Shown here: piece by piece, positions 17,008-26,537 of the stretch
Position numbering within the stretch: the first letter of the stretch is position 1
How the letters are laid out: each line of letters starts with the position of its first letter
Source of the DNA: Algoriphagus sp. NG3
GTDB taxonomy: Bacteria; Bacteroidota; Bacteroidia; Cytophagales; Cyclobacteriaceae
Reading direction: 5' to 3'
DNA length: 64,000 bases
NCBI RefSeq assembly: GCF_034119865.1
Contig: NZ_CP139421.1
Span: forward strand, 682,001 to 746,000
Translations under genes and position numbers: made by a program
Notes under the pieces: generated by a model
What the model saw: the letters and a program-made list of their open reading frames with translations, nothing else
The model's database searches: none
Told to the model about the DNA's origin: nothing

Positions 17008-20000
17008 AAGATATAGGAGATAATATTATTAGGATTAATAACCCTTATGGTTATGGAAGCGGATTTGTCTTTTCGCCTGAGAATGATGAATCTCTGGTGT
17101 ATCTCTTAACTTCAAGACATAATCTAGTAGACGAAGAAAACAGGCAGCAATGGAATCCGGAACAATTAACAATTGATTATAGGATAGCTTATACCAATAA
17201 AAGTTTCGCATTGACACGGGAAGAGATTATCCATTGCGGAAATAATAATGATAATGAAGATATTGGCCTAATTATCATTCGAAAAGACAAGTTCATCGGT
17301 GGACATACTTGGTTAACACCACAAAAGCTATGTAAACTAACTGGTGGAGAGCGTTTAGCTACAGTTTCAGGATTTCCCAAACTTACTTCGGGCAAACAGA
17401 TTCGAACACTTTATCAACTCACTTTCTTGTCAGACAAAGACTACAGTGACGAGATTCAACTGGAAGTATCAGACCCTATAAGTGAGGAGTACAATGCTGA
17501 TAATTTAGTGGAAGGTTATTCTGGTAGCCCCATTATCATCAATTCGGGAAATCAACAATTCATTGGGGGAATATTTCGTGCTTATGAGAAAAGCAGCAAA
17601 CGGGTTTTAGGGATCAATCTCAACATACTCAATCGACTTTTAACAGAATTGGGGCACAATCCAATCGACTACTCCGAGGTCGAAACCGACACAAACAGGC
17701 TGGAAGATATTGCTAAATTAAGATCAAATACAGACCGCATTGTTAAACGTATCCGTAACAAAATAGGCACAATTGTATTGCAGCGTATTGGTCAGGCTGA
17801 AACACTAAGGAAAATCATAGTTGATAACAAAATAGTGGTCGTTTCAGGTAAAGCAGGTTCAGGAAAATCAGCACTTACTAAATCAGTCCTACAATCACTT
17901 ACTGAAGAGTACGAAGTGATTGCCCTGCAAGGAGAACAGCTAGATAGACAGGATATAAGTAGAGTATTTTCTGCGGAACCATTTTCACTTAAGAACCAAT
18001 TTAGTGAGTTAGTTAGCTCTCCAGCTTTATTGAAGAAAAAGATTTTATTAATAGATAGCATAGAGAAGATATTGGAAACTAGTCATTCCGAGACCATCTT
18101 GGATTTCCTAAATATAATTAGTGACGAAGATGATATGAAACTCGTTCTTACGTGTCGGACTTATGCTATTGAGAACCTGAAATTCCGATTTCTTCATGAA
18201 TTCCCGTCATTTTCGCCTTACGAGATACCGTTGCTATCTGACGAGGAACTTATTATTATTGAAATCCAATATCCACACATCAAGTCGATGTTGAATAAAC
18301 CGTCTCTTAAACAGATTCTTCGGATACCATTCAATATAGACAAGGCAGCTATTATTAAGGAAATAGACCTATCGGGATTAAACTCTGAAGCAGATTTCAG
18401 ACGATTAATGTGGGAATATATAATTGAGAATGCAGAAAAAGAGTCATCCACCTCTGTTCGGCATCAACGTGGCGAACTCTTTTCAGAAATCGCAATAAAA
18501 CGAGCTGAAAAAATGGTTACTTATGTCAGTGTTGATGGCGCTGATGCAAGCATTATCTCACAACTAAATGCAGATAGCATAATCGACATAGAACTTGTCG
18601 AGAAGAGGAGTTATGCCGCCTCACATGACATCTACGAGGATTGGGCACTTACCCGCCATATTCAGAAAATTTATGAAGATTGCATACTTAATAACTTCAA
18701 TCCTGAAGCATTTTATACTGACTTAGGGACAGCCGCATCTATAAGACGTGCTTTCCGTATATGGATGGCCGAAAAAGTACTAGAGCCCGGTTTTGATCTC
18801 AATAAATTGGTAAAGTACACTTTACAGGAGAATGTTGTTCACTACTGGAAGGATGAAATTTTGGTAGCCATTTTACAATCTGATTACAGCCAAAGCTTTT
18901 TGGAAGACAATAAGGGTTTGCTGTTTGAAGACAATTTCAAAATTCTAAAAAGATGTTTGCTTTTACTGAACGTCTCATGTCGGCAACCGGATTTTAACTT
19001 ACTGAATATAATTAAGCCAGAAGAGAGACAAATTCTTTATCACGATATTAATCTGGTACCTGTTGGTGTCGGTTGGTCCAATGTAATCAATTTTTGTCAC
19101 AGAAATCTATCGGTCTTAACTCAAATTCTTCCGTCGATACTACCCGTCATCTTAAATTGGAAGAAGTCTTTAAGTGCATGGGATAAACTACCGCCCGAAG
19201 CTAAAAATGCCGGTTTGATTATTTTGGAATACTTCAAGGCGGAAAACTTTGCTGAAGGCGACAACATAAACAGATCATCAAGAAACAGGGATCAGGTTGA
19301 AAATGCAATAAGGCTTCTTTTTCGCTTAACACCAATCTTGACCCAGGAGATAAAGGGCTTTATTCTTGAAGCATTAAATGGTAGAGAAACCAAAGACTAC
19401 TGGATAAGAAACCTCTACGATAAAGTAATTGAATATACATTGTCAGGTGATGAAAGTATGATGGTTTGCCATTACTTGCCAGATATAGTGCTTACTGTTG
19501 CAGAAAAGAAGTGGTTTTACTATCCTCCAACATCCGAGGAAATCAAAGAGAAATATGGAGATATGGCTTTTTTAGCTACTCAATCTTCTTTCAAAAATGA
19601 TAAAGAGTTTGGCGTCAATGAATTTGGACGTTCAGATTATTCTCCGGCAGGACCGTTAAAGACCCCAATCAGTAATTTGCTTTATGTAAAGCCGTTCGAA
19701 ACATTAAATTTTACAACTAGGTTACTAAATCACGCAACCGAATCCTATCTGAGTGCCGAATTTGCTTTAGGCAATATGTTTATTACCCCCAGAGATGTCA
19801 GGGAAGAGATTTCTATAAAGCTACATGATGGCACCGTTATTAAGCAACATTGCAGTATGACATTGTGGACAATGTATAGAGGTAACTATATTGCCTTGCC
19901 AAACCTTCTTAAATCCGTGCTTATGGCGGTCGAAGACTGGTTGCTCAAAGTTTTAAAATGCATTAATGATGAATCCGAGGAGGTAAAAAAAACAAAGTAT

Positions 20001-22097
20001 CAACAATTATTGGATAGTGCTTGTGAAATTCTTTTGAAAAAAAGTAAAAACGTTGCTACCACATCTGTACTAGTCAGCGTCGCGCTCGCATATCGTGATC
20101 CTTTAAAAAAATGGATATTTCCACTTTTACGTATAAAGTCATTTTACAAGTGGGATTTGTATCGAAGGATAGGTGAACGGAATACTACAAATATGATGGG
20201 GAGTGGGATATATTCACAACACCATTTTAAGTATCTCAAAAATTTCAATGATCTGGAACATCGGAAAAAGACGATGCAGGATTTAGTTATCAATTATAGC
20301 CTAACTGATCTAGAAATATTTTTAATTCTTGATGCCTTTTATGCCGATGCCGGAGACGATACAGAGTGGAAAATGCTGCTAAACAGAATGGATCGACGAA
20401 CTTGGAAAATTGTAGAGGAGGTTGAGCAAGGGTTTATTGTACAAAGTCAATTGCCCGATGATTTAAAGGCTATTCATTCTGCGTCAGAAGAGGAGCAACA
20501 ACAAAAGGCACCGATGCTGCAAGCTTCGAATTGGGCACTAAAAAAGTTCCATCGTGATCCGGTCGAAGATGATTCTTATGAAAAATGGAAGTCAAGTTTT
20601 GAAAGCTCAATTAATACAAATGGAATCAAACTTTCTCCTCTAGAAAACCAACCTGCGTTAGTGGCGGCTATAGGCATACGTGATTATTTTGACAAGCTTA
20701 CCGCAGAGGAAAAGGAAAAATGTACGAACTTGGTAAATGAGGTAGTCCAATATCAACTGACCAAGGAAGGATATTCTGAGGAAGATATGCTAAATATTAA
20801 GTATTCACCTTTCGAAACCGAGGGTGCTTTCGAGGTATTGCCGCGGATCTTGGCTTCAGGTATTGACAAAAAATTCAGCAAAGAAGCGATTTTCCTAAGT
20901 CTGTTAAAACTTGATAATGAACTCTCAAGGGATAAGCTGATTGAGCGTTTAAATGAAGAAACATGGCAGACTGACCCTAATTTCATGATGAATTGTATTA
21001 GAGGCATCCTTAAATATTCTGAGGTTGCTTACATACGAGGCTTCATTTCTCACCATCATGTTGCCAAACAAAAGGTGACTTTTAAAACAATTATACAGAA
21101 ATGTTATTCCAAGCTAAAGACGTTGTCTTCGAAGAAGAAACATAAAAAGTCTCAGACTAACATGACTAAAGAAGACTTACAGCATCTTTATATCGAAACC
21201 TGGGAGGAAATTTTCCACGAAATTGTAAACGATGACGTTAAGCTGGACATAACCTCGTATGATTTTGATCAGCGAGGGAATTTCTCTTATGCTTTTGAAG
21301 TATTGAAAGTTATACCACCAGATACTTCAATAACTGAGCTACATGCCTATATCTTCAATTTATTGCAGTTCGTTTTTACAAACATTGATGTCGAACGCGG
21401 ATGGAATGGTGAAAAAATACATTTTGAATTATGTCAACTATTAGAAAAGTATTTAGCGACTTTCATGTTGAACCAACCAATTGAACACGCACAAAAGATG
21501 TTTGACGAGTTGACTAAACCTGCATTCTCTGGAGAGCTTCAAAATACATACAATCGAAGAAAAGATGAGTTTATTGAACAGACTTTAGAAGCTGTAATTA
21601 GGGAAGTTATCCAAAACGAATCCTTAAAGCATAGTTTTTGGTTGATATGGGAACACTTTCTAAACAAAACAATAAACCATGGAAGTGCATATTATTGTGA
21701 CAAGTTATTGCTAAACCACATGTTCTTCAATACAGATAGCGATTGGAAGCCAATAAAAGGGAAAAAGCCATTTTTTGAAAAGGTTATTAAATATGTTGCA
21801 GATATTGATTCAACGGCGAAACTTATCGCCACAATTGGTTATTCAGAGTTAATGCCCGATGGTATAATATGGCTTTCTAAATTAATCACCGATGAATGGT
21901 CTGAAGATAAAAATACTTTGTACTACCTTGAAAAGATAGCTGTCAAGACATTTTATGATCCGGAGTATCGAAATCTTATAAGAAATTCAGCAAATTTCAG
22001 AGACAATTTTATTGCTATACTTGATCAATTGATTGATATAAGATTTTCGTCAACGGCTTATGTTATAAGGGAGGATTTGATTTCTACAAGTAGGTAG
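17004..22097 (+). CDS. Trypsin-like protease fused to STAND P-loop NTPase, Avs1-like
   Basis: A 1697-residue protein. Residues 1-220 are a trypsin-like serine protease domain with His39 (TSRHNL), Asp86 (NEDIGLI) and Ser173 in GYSGSP. An NTPase follows with Walker A GKAGSGKS at 282-289 and Walker B KKILLIDSIE near 350. The remaining 1200 residues are helical repeats, the usual sensor portion of STAND proteins. There is no signal peptide. In STAND immunity, ligand binding by the C-terminal repeats drives oligomerisation and activates the N-terminal effector, here proteolysis. The gene overlaps the MBL gene by four bases. The match to AVAST is by architecture only; I could not compare sequences. 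Confidence 0.85.
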   Translation: MKDIGDNIIRINNPYGYGSGFVFSPENDESLVYLLTSRHNLVDEENRQQWNPEQLTIDYRIAYTNKSFALTREEIIHCGNNNDNEDIGLIIIRKDKFIGGHTWLTPQKLCKLTGGERLATVSGFPKLTSGKQIRTLYQLTFLSDKDYSDEIQLEVSDPISEEYNADNLVEGYSGSPIIINSGNQQFIGGIFRAYEKSSKRVLGINLNILNRLLTELGHNPIDYSEVETDTNRLEDIAKLRSNTDRIVKRIRNKIGTIVLQRIGQAETLRKIIVDNKIVVVSGKAGSGKSALTKSVLQSLTEEYEVIALQGEQLDRQDISRVFSAEPFSLKNQFSELVSSPALLKKKILLIDSIEKILETSHSETILDFLNIISDEDDMKLVLTCRTYAIENLKFRFLHEFPSFSPYEIPLLSDEELIIIEIQYPHIKSMLNKPSLKQILRIPFNIDKAAIIKEIDLSGLNSEADFRRLMWEYIIENAEKESSTSVRHQRGELFSEIAIKRAEKMVTYVSVDGADASIISQLNADSIIDIELVEKRSYAASHDIYEDWALTRHIQKIYEDCILNNFNPEAFYTDLGTAASIRRAFRIWMAEKVLEPGFDLNKLVKYTLQENVVHYWKDEILVAILQSDYSQSFLEDNKGLLFEDNFKILKRCLLLLNVSCRQPDFNLLNIIKPEERQILYHDINLVPVGVGWSNVINFCHRNLSVLTQILPSILPVILNWKKSLSAWDKLPPEAKNAGLIILEYFKAENFAEGDNINRSSRNRDQVENAIRLLFRLTPILTQEIKGFILEALNGRETKDYWIRNLYDKVIEYTLSGDESMMVCHYLPDIVLTVAEKKWFYYPPTSEEIKEKYGDMAFLATQSSFKNDKEFGVNEFGRSDYSPAGPLKTPISNLLYVKPFETLNFTTRLLNHATESYLSAEFALGNMFITPRDVREEISIKLHDGTVIKQHCSMTLWTMYRGNYIALPNLLKSVLMAVEDWLLKVLKCINDESEEVKKTKYQQLLDSACEILLKKSKNVATTSVLVSVALAYRDPLKKWIFPLLRIKSFYKWDLYRRIGERNTTNMMGSGIYSQHHFKYLKNFNDLEHRKKTMQDLVINYSLTDLEIFLILDAFYADAGDDTEWKMLLNRMDRRTWKIVEEVEQGFIVQSQLPDDLKAIHSASEEEQQQKAPMLQASNWALKKFHRDPVEDDSYEKWKSSFESSINTNGIKLSPLENQPALVAAIGIRDYFDKLTAEEKEKCTNLVNEVVQYQLTKEGYSEEDMLNIKYSPFETEGAFEVLPRILASGIDKKFSKEAIFLSLLKLDNELSRDKLIERLNEETWQTDPNFMMNCIRGILKYSEVAYIRGFISHHHVAKQKVTFKTIIQKCYSKLKTLSSKKKHKKSQTNMTKEDLQHLYIETWEEIFHEIVNDDVKLDITSYDFDQRGNFSYAFEVLKVIPPDTSITELHAYIFNLLQFVFTNIDVERGWNGEKIHFELCQLLEKYLATFMLNQPIEHAQKMFDELTKPAFSGELQNTYNRRKDEFIEQTLEAVIREVIQNESLKHSFWLIWEHFLNKTINHGSAYYCDKLLLNHMFFNTDSDWKPIKGKKPFFEKVIKYVADIDSTAKLIATIGYSELMPDGIIWLSKLITDEWSEDKNTLYYLEKIAVKTFYDPEYRNLIRNSANFRDNFIAILDQLIDIRFSSTAYVIREDLISTSR

Positions 22098-22433
22098 ATT
22101 TTATTTATTTTAAGGTATTTCAATCCAATACCCAAGATTTCTGGGGTGTTTTGTAACATCTAAAATTAAGACCCCCCCCGCCCAAAAAAAAATAAACCAA
22201 TGGAAGAATGGATACAACTGGATATTATGATTCGATTTGCGCTACCTGTTTCGGTTCAAACTGTGCCAGTATAATCAAGTAGTTTTTGGCTCGATTTATG
22301 CCGCTTTGAAAGATCAAGTAATAATCCCCATGTTGTTATGAAGAGAAAACAACATTGTCTATGAAATTGAACTTGCTATATAAAATAAAGGTTTTTAGTT
22401 TACACTGTAACTATTCCAAATTTTTGGAATACT
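22098..22433. other. Gene-free interval between convergent genes
   Basis: Holds a homopolymer patch (eight C then nine A near 22173-22194) and a 9-bp hairpin TATTCCAAA / TTTGGAATA at 22412-22431. The hairpin lies at the 3' end of the minus-strand PutAbiC-like gene and may act as a weak bidirectional terminator. No coding sequence is supported. Confidence 0.5.
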
Positions 22434-23297
22434 CTAAAGATTAGATGGTTTCTTGTTCCAGTCTTTATGAGATATATCAAAATAAACTGATCCATTCATT
22501 TTTTTGAAAAAATCATATAGCAAAACTTGTTGCTCATAGTTATAGAATGTGCTACTTGATATGTAGAAATAAAATAGAACAAATTTTTCTTTATTTGAAA
22601 TGTTAAACAGTAAAGTAGATTGATGATTATTTTGAATACTAGGGTAATTGCTAATGTGTTCCAATATTGAAATTAGCTGGCTAATTGCATCTCTGATGTC
22701 TCCTTCTTGGCGATTGTTTAATTGAGAGATTTTCTGGGAAAATTCAAAAAGAGATTCAATTATTTCTCTTGAGTTTTCTTTCGTGTGCCATACAAGATCT
22801 CCTGATGGAGATATAATGTAAAGTTTGTCTACATAATCAAATTTCTCCCTTAATTCATCGTAAATGCTAGCAAGCCTATCTACAGGTCCACTATTTCTGA
22901 AATGCGTTAGCAATTGGAAAAAAGTCGTTTCAAATGATTGAATCTGAAACTGTTTATTCTGAAGTTCCAACTGCTCTCTTTGACCTTTTATTTCCTCTCG
23001 AGTGTCTTTGAGCTCTTGGCGGTTCATTTCCAGTTCTTCCTGTTGCATGAGAATTTGGAGTTGCTGGCCAAGGAAGCCGACATAAACAAATGCTAGTGCG
23101 GCAAACGAGGCAAAGGTTCCTGAGGTTCCACCGATGAAATCACCAAGTTCATTCTCTTTGAAAAAGGAGTGACTTTGGAATACTTGCATTCCGGCCCAAA
23201 TGAGTGGGATAAGTGCAACTAGTGCCGAAATTCCTCCAATCCATTTAAAAATGGTGATCTGTTTATTGAGTTTTGACTTTCGAGAAGTAAGATCCAT
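22434..23297 (-). CDS. Putative phage abortive infection membrane protein (PutAbiC-like)
   Basis: About 287 residues. Two membrane helices near the N-terminus (IFKWIGGISALVALIPLIWA and a second at FASFAALAFVYVGFLG) are followed by a coiled coil rich in Glu, Gln and Arg. A cytosolic domain starts FETTFFQLLTHFRN. This matches the layout of the putative phage abortive infection family (PutAbiC, PF16872). I start at the ATG with its A at 23297; a GTG at 23354 would add 19 residues. An XRE regulator lies directly upstream on the same strand. In abortive infection the membrane protein would harm the cell on phage sensing; this is inferred. Confidence 0.7.
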   Translation of the reverse strand: MDLTSRKSKLNKQITIFKWIGGISALVALIPLIWAGMQVFQSHSFFKENELGDFIGGTSGTFASFAALAFVYVGFLGQQLQILMQQEELEMNRQELKDTREEIKGQREQLELQNKQFQIQSFETTFFQLLTHFRNSGPVDRLASIYDELREKFDYVDKLYIISPSGDLVWHTKENSREIIESLFEFSQKISQLNNRQEGDIRDAISQLISILEHISNYPSIQNNHQSTLLFNISNKEKFVLFYFYISSSTFYNYEQQVLLYDFFKKMNGSVYFDISHKDWNKKPSNL

Positions 23298-23403
23298 ATC
23301 ACAATTTAAGGATATTAGGTTTTTATACACCCTCTTCCCCTCCTCAGCAATCACATACCTCTGCTACTGAATTAGTTGGATACTAATATCCTCTGGAGAA
23401 GGA

Positions 23404-23805
23404 TTAGGTCTTTTGTCGTTTTCGGTTGTATTCAAGAATCTCATCTTCAGTAAGAGGTTCAGATTTGGTAATTACTGGAATTTTTTTGTTAATCCCATCA
23501 TTATCTTTTTCCCATATTTTTTCTACTGTGATACGGACTAAATCATCTTTTAAAAAACCTTTAGGAGGTAAAAAGTCTTTTACATTGCACTTCAAGGCTT
23601 CAGCCGCAAGGTTTATTTGCCTGATGTTGTATTTAGCAGGCAAAGATGGATTTTCTATATTTCCAACTAATTTATCGGAAAATCCCATTTCCACTGATAG
23701 AGCATCTTGACTCATACCAGAATCCTCTCTTTTATTACGGATTTTCTCTATAACATATAAATCAAGAGCAGAAACGATGCGTATTATTTTCTCATCTTCT
23801 TTCAT
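23404..23805 (-). CDS. XRE-family transcriptional regulator
   Basis: A 133-residue DNA-binding protein. Residues 15-75 form an HTH_3-like domain with RNKREDSGMSQDALSVEMGF as the first helices and recognition helix. The C-terminal 55 residues are charged and unassigned. It is the first gene of a minus-strand pair with the PutAbiC-like gene. Two perfect palindromes lie at and just upstream of its start, consistent with self-repression. An antitoxin-like role for the membrane protein is possible. Confidence 0.82.
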   Translation of the reverse strand: MKEDEKIIRIVSALDLYVIEKIRNKREDSGMSQDALSVEMGFSDKLVGNIENPSLPAKYNIRQINLAAEALKCNVKDFLPPKGFLKDDLVRITVEKIWEKDNDGINKKIPVITKSEPLTEDEILEYNRKRQKT

Positions 23806-23818
23806 TTTTCAATGAAAG
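23799..23818 (-). promoter_or_regulatory. Palindrome across the XRE start codon
   Basis: CTTTCATT (23799-23806) and AATGAAAG (23811-23818) are perfect inverted repeats with a 4-base spacer. The first arm contains the start codon of the XRE gene in reverse. It could be an operator or an mRNA hairpin that hides the start. Confidence 0.4.
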
Positions 23819-23842
23819 GCTAAAAAAGTCCTTTATCCACCT

Positions 23843-23856
23843 ACCTATAATTAGGT
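23843..23856 (-). promoter_or_regulatory. Candidate XRE operator
   Basis: ACCTA-TAAT-TAGGT is a perfect 14-bp dyad lying 38 bases upstream of the XRE start, where a promoter would be. Short A/T-centred dyads of this size are typical XRE operators. Confidence 0.4.
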
Positions 23857-23965
23857 GATGTCAATTTTTCTTGCTAATATTGAATTATAAGTTAAGAATA
23901 TGGTCTCTTGATTTACCATTTAATTAATTTAGCGAATCTCTATATGGCATTCGCACTTGTTTGTC

Positions 23966-24079
23966 CGAAACTGAAACCTAGGAAATTTCAAGTACACGAG
24001 ACAATAAGTGAGGGTTGCTCACGCCATTGGCGTGGGCTCACTTATTCGTGTACAGGGTCTTCCTAGGTACCTAGTTTCG
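23966..24079. repeat. 114-nt nested palindrome
   Basis: Four nested arm pairs occur in order: CGAAAC (23966) with GTTTCG (24074), GTACACGA (23992) with TCGTGTAC (24046), AATAAGTGAG (24003) with CTCACTTATT (24037), and GCTCACGCC (24017) with GGCGTGGGC (24029). An outer CCTAGGAA / TTCCTAGG pair lies between the first two. It would form a long hairpin in single-stranded DNA or RNA. It lies at the boundary between the defence genes and decayed sequence. Confidence 0.75.
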
Positions 24080-24103
24080 ATAAGTTGAGTTCCACGCCTC
24101 TTT

Positions 24104-24443
24104 TTGGTCTGGTCTCAACTTGGACATAGCTATAACTCAAGTACTATGGAACAGACCTTGATTTTTTCTGGATTAAGTTACTTCCCGGGATCAGTATTCC
24201 TGAAGAAAGATCTGTCTGCGCTTTTTTACATTGGGTCACATTGCTCATTACCTATTCCGATACCCATCGGAACCTATTATTTATTACCAGAGGAACTCGG
24301 CATCGCCGCGGTAGATCGCCTGTATCCCCTGAAGCCCAAGAATCCGATTTGAGGATGGGATTACTTTTAAGACCGTGAAAGGGGAGGTGCACATCCCTGA
24401 GCAGATCGGTTACCACACACTCACGTCAGCAAGCTCAGAATAG
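24104..24443 (+). pseudogene. Possible decayed coding sequence with frame change near 24350
   Basis: One frame (24104-24352) ends in VDRLYPLKPKNPI. The adjacent frame continues FEDGITFKTVKGEVHIPEQ to a TAG at 24441. The two read like one protein tail split by an indel. I do not recognise the family and cannot exclude chance. Confidence 0.25.
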
Positions 24444-24545
24444 CTGGTAGAGCTGACACATTACATCTTATTATTAATTAATGCTGGTTGGTCGGATAGA
24501 CTGGGGTGCCTGCCTGCCGTAGGTAGGGGATTGATATGTCTTGTG

Positions 24546-24636
24546 AGAAGTAGCAAGTAGCTAGTATCAAGTAGCAAGAGGGTAGAGGTTAGAGCCAAGA
24601 GGCAAGAATCGAGAGTCAAGAGTCATGAATCAAGCG
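24546..24636 (+). repeat. Degenerate AAGTAGCTAGTATC-type tandem repeat
   Basis: Short purine-rich units (AAGTAGCAAGTAGCTAGTATC, then AGAGTCAAGAGTCATGAATC) follow each other with variation. The same vocabulary recurs at 34785-34905. The rest of 24444-24812 has inverted GCAATGACGG/GATTGC pieces and no gene. Confidence 0.6.
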
Positions 24637-24812
24637 TTCGTGATAGTGCTTTCAGCTTTGAGCTTTGAGCTTTCTGACTTTCCCTGCGACTGAGATTGCG
24701 ACAGAGATTGCTTCGTCCTTCGTCCTCGCAATGACGGTACTCACTTCGGTCTCCCGTCTTCGGTCTTTGGTCGGTGAGCCCCGTCGAACCGCCAGCTTAA
24801 AAATCTAAAAGC

Positions 24813-26537
24813 ATGAAAAAAACAATACTCATCTGCTTAGTGGGACTGCTATGTCTTCCCACAAGCACACTACTGGCACAAGTTGCTGATTCACCCGGGG
24901 CGGATTTTCTTCATAGGTCTAGCCCCACTGTCTCCCCTGAACAAGGAGACACCCATCGGGGCGGGGTCACCCGCTCCGATACTTTGCCGGAGAATAATGG
25001 TTTGGTTGATCACTCCGCTGCAAAAGGGCAGGAGAGCGAAAGCTCTTCTGCTGAGGTGGTGATCTATGGGGAGATACGAGGTGATGTCGATTCAGATCAG
25101 GTAGAGGCAAAAATCTATTCAAATTTGCTGGATGTAAGTAGTAATATTCCCTCTGCCACGGTTCATTCTTTACCCCTAGAGCTCGGACATCTCTATTCGG
25201 GAAATATTGGACTGAAGACCTTTCAGTTTACCCTTCCGATGGAGGGAGAGCTGGGCTACCTTGATATCCGAATTGGTAAATCCCATCCTCTGGATATGTT
25301 TCTGGTAGCAGCGGGTGATTCGGTCAGAATCCATCTGGACCTGCAAAATGGCAGGACGATTTTTACCGGACCTGATGCAGACGCATTCCGCCTACAAGCC
25401 GAAATCCATCAAAAGCTTCAGGAGGACAGGCTCAGCGACAACCCAGTTATGTTCACCCCTGATAGAAATAGGTTTCTCAGTGATCCAGAAGATCTACAGT
25501 TGTATAAGGAAATTTCTTCCACCTATCAGTCTGGATGGTCCCGAAAACTGGATTTTTTGGATTCCGAGGAGCTTATCTATCAGCATGCCAAGAAGCAAAT
25601 GGGTAGTGCGCCAGATCTGGAAGAATACCTGCAAGTCCTTGCTAACCATAAGGACAAACTGGATAAGAAGAGGTATGCCATCTTAAAGGCGGACATCATC
25701 GGCAGAACGCAAATGCAGCCCTTGGATTTCTTTTTCAGAAACCTAGCCCAGGACCACAGGTATCAGGATGTGTTTGATTCCTACAGGAGTGCTATGGAGT
25801 CCCTTTGGGATGGGGATGAAGTCCCGGCAGTCAAGTCCTATTTCTTCGGAGAGTACCTGTACCTGCGGACGAATATCCAGGTCAATCTGGATGCAACTTC
25901 CCTGGTTACTGCCTCTGAAGAGTTGCCACAGCAGCAAAAGGAACTGGTACTGGCGAAGGCAATTGTCAAGAATTTCAGAAGAATCCCTGATTTGCATAAG
26001 TCAGTGGAAGCCGTTTTACAGCAGGTTCAGGCCCCTTGGATAGCCAATGAGCTAAACCAGCTGATCGCAAGACAGGCAGAAGGCAGCACCCTTCCTCACA
26101 TTGGCTTTGAGGATAGGGAAGGTAAGGAGACATTTCCGCAGGAATGGCAGGGAAAAGTAGTTCTGCTAGACCTCTGGCTTGTGGGTTGTAAGGCCTGTGC
26201 GGGATTTTATCAGGAGAGACTGCTGCCACTCTATGAAGAATTTGGAGATAGGGAAGATTTTCTGATAGCCACCGTAGCGGTGGATAAAGACCGGGACAAT
26301 TGGATCAAAGGCCTGGAAAGCGGAAACTACACCGATCCAGGATTTACCAATCTATATGCAGCAGGTTATAATCATCCCTTCCTGGACCATTACAAAATAA
26401 GCGCTTTCCCCAGCTATATGCTCATCGGCAAGGATGGGAGAATTTTGAAATCTGGGGACTTCCCCAAGGATCTGTCCGGTTGGATGGATATCATGGAAAG
26501 TTACTTATCATCTGACCAAACTCATTCAGGTATATGA
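24813..26537 (+). CDS. Exported TlpA-like thioredoxin-fold protein
   Basis: A 574-residue protein with a signal peptide (MKKTILICLVGLLCLPTST, cleaved near LLAQ). Residues about 60-190 resemble the beta-sandwich domain seen before TlpA domains in Bacteroidota. The thioredoxin-like domain lies at about 425-565, with active site C459-K-A-C462 in LWLVGCKACAGF and a cis-Pro region at SAFPSYMLIG. It would act as a periplasmic thiol-disulfide oxidoreductase. The stop codon overlaps the SusC start (ATGA), so redox protein and outer-membrane transporter are co-expressed. Residues 30-60 are a low-complexity Ser/Asp-rich stretch. Confidence 0.85.
   Translation: MKKTILICLVGLLCLPTSTLLAQVADSPGADFLHRSSPTVSPEQGDTHRGGVTRSDTLPENNGLVDHSAAKGQESESSSAEVVIYGEIRGDVDSDQVEAKIYSNLLDVSSNIPSATVHSLPLELGHLYSGNIGLKTFQFTLPMEGELGYLDIRIGKSHPLDMFLVAAGDSVRIHLDLQNGRTIFTGPDADAFRLQAEIHQKLQEDRLSDNPVMFTPDRNRFLSDPEDLQLYKEISSTYQSGWSRKLDFLDSEELIYQHAKKQMGSAPDLEEYLQVLANHKDKLDKKRYAILKADIIGRTQMQPLDFFFRNLAQDHRYQDVFDSYRSAMESLWDGDEVPAVKSYFFGEYLYLRTNIQVNLDATSLVTASEELPQQQKELVLAKAIVKNFRRIPDLHKSVEAVLQQVQAPWIANELNQLIARQAEGSTLPHIGFEDREGKETFPQEWQGKVVLLDLWLVGCKACAGFYQERLLPLYEEFGDREDFLIATVAVDKDRDNWIKGLESGNYTDPGFTNLYAAGYNHPFLDHYKISAFPSYMLIGKDGRILKSGDFPKDLSGWMDIMESYLSSDQTHSGI

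Noticed and set aside
24546..24636. CRISPR array
   Set aside because: Repeat units are short and degenerate, and there are no unique spacers of constant length. No cas genes are in the window.
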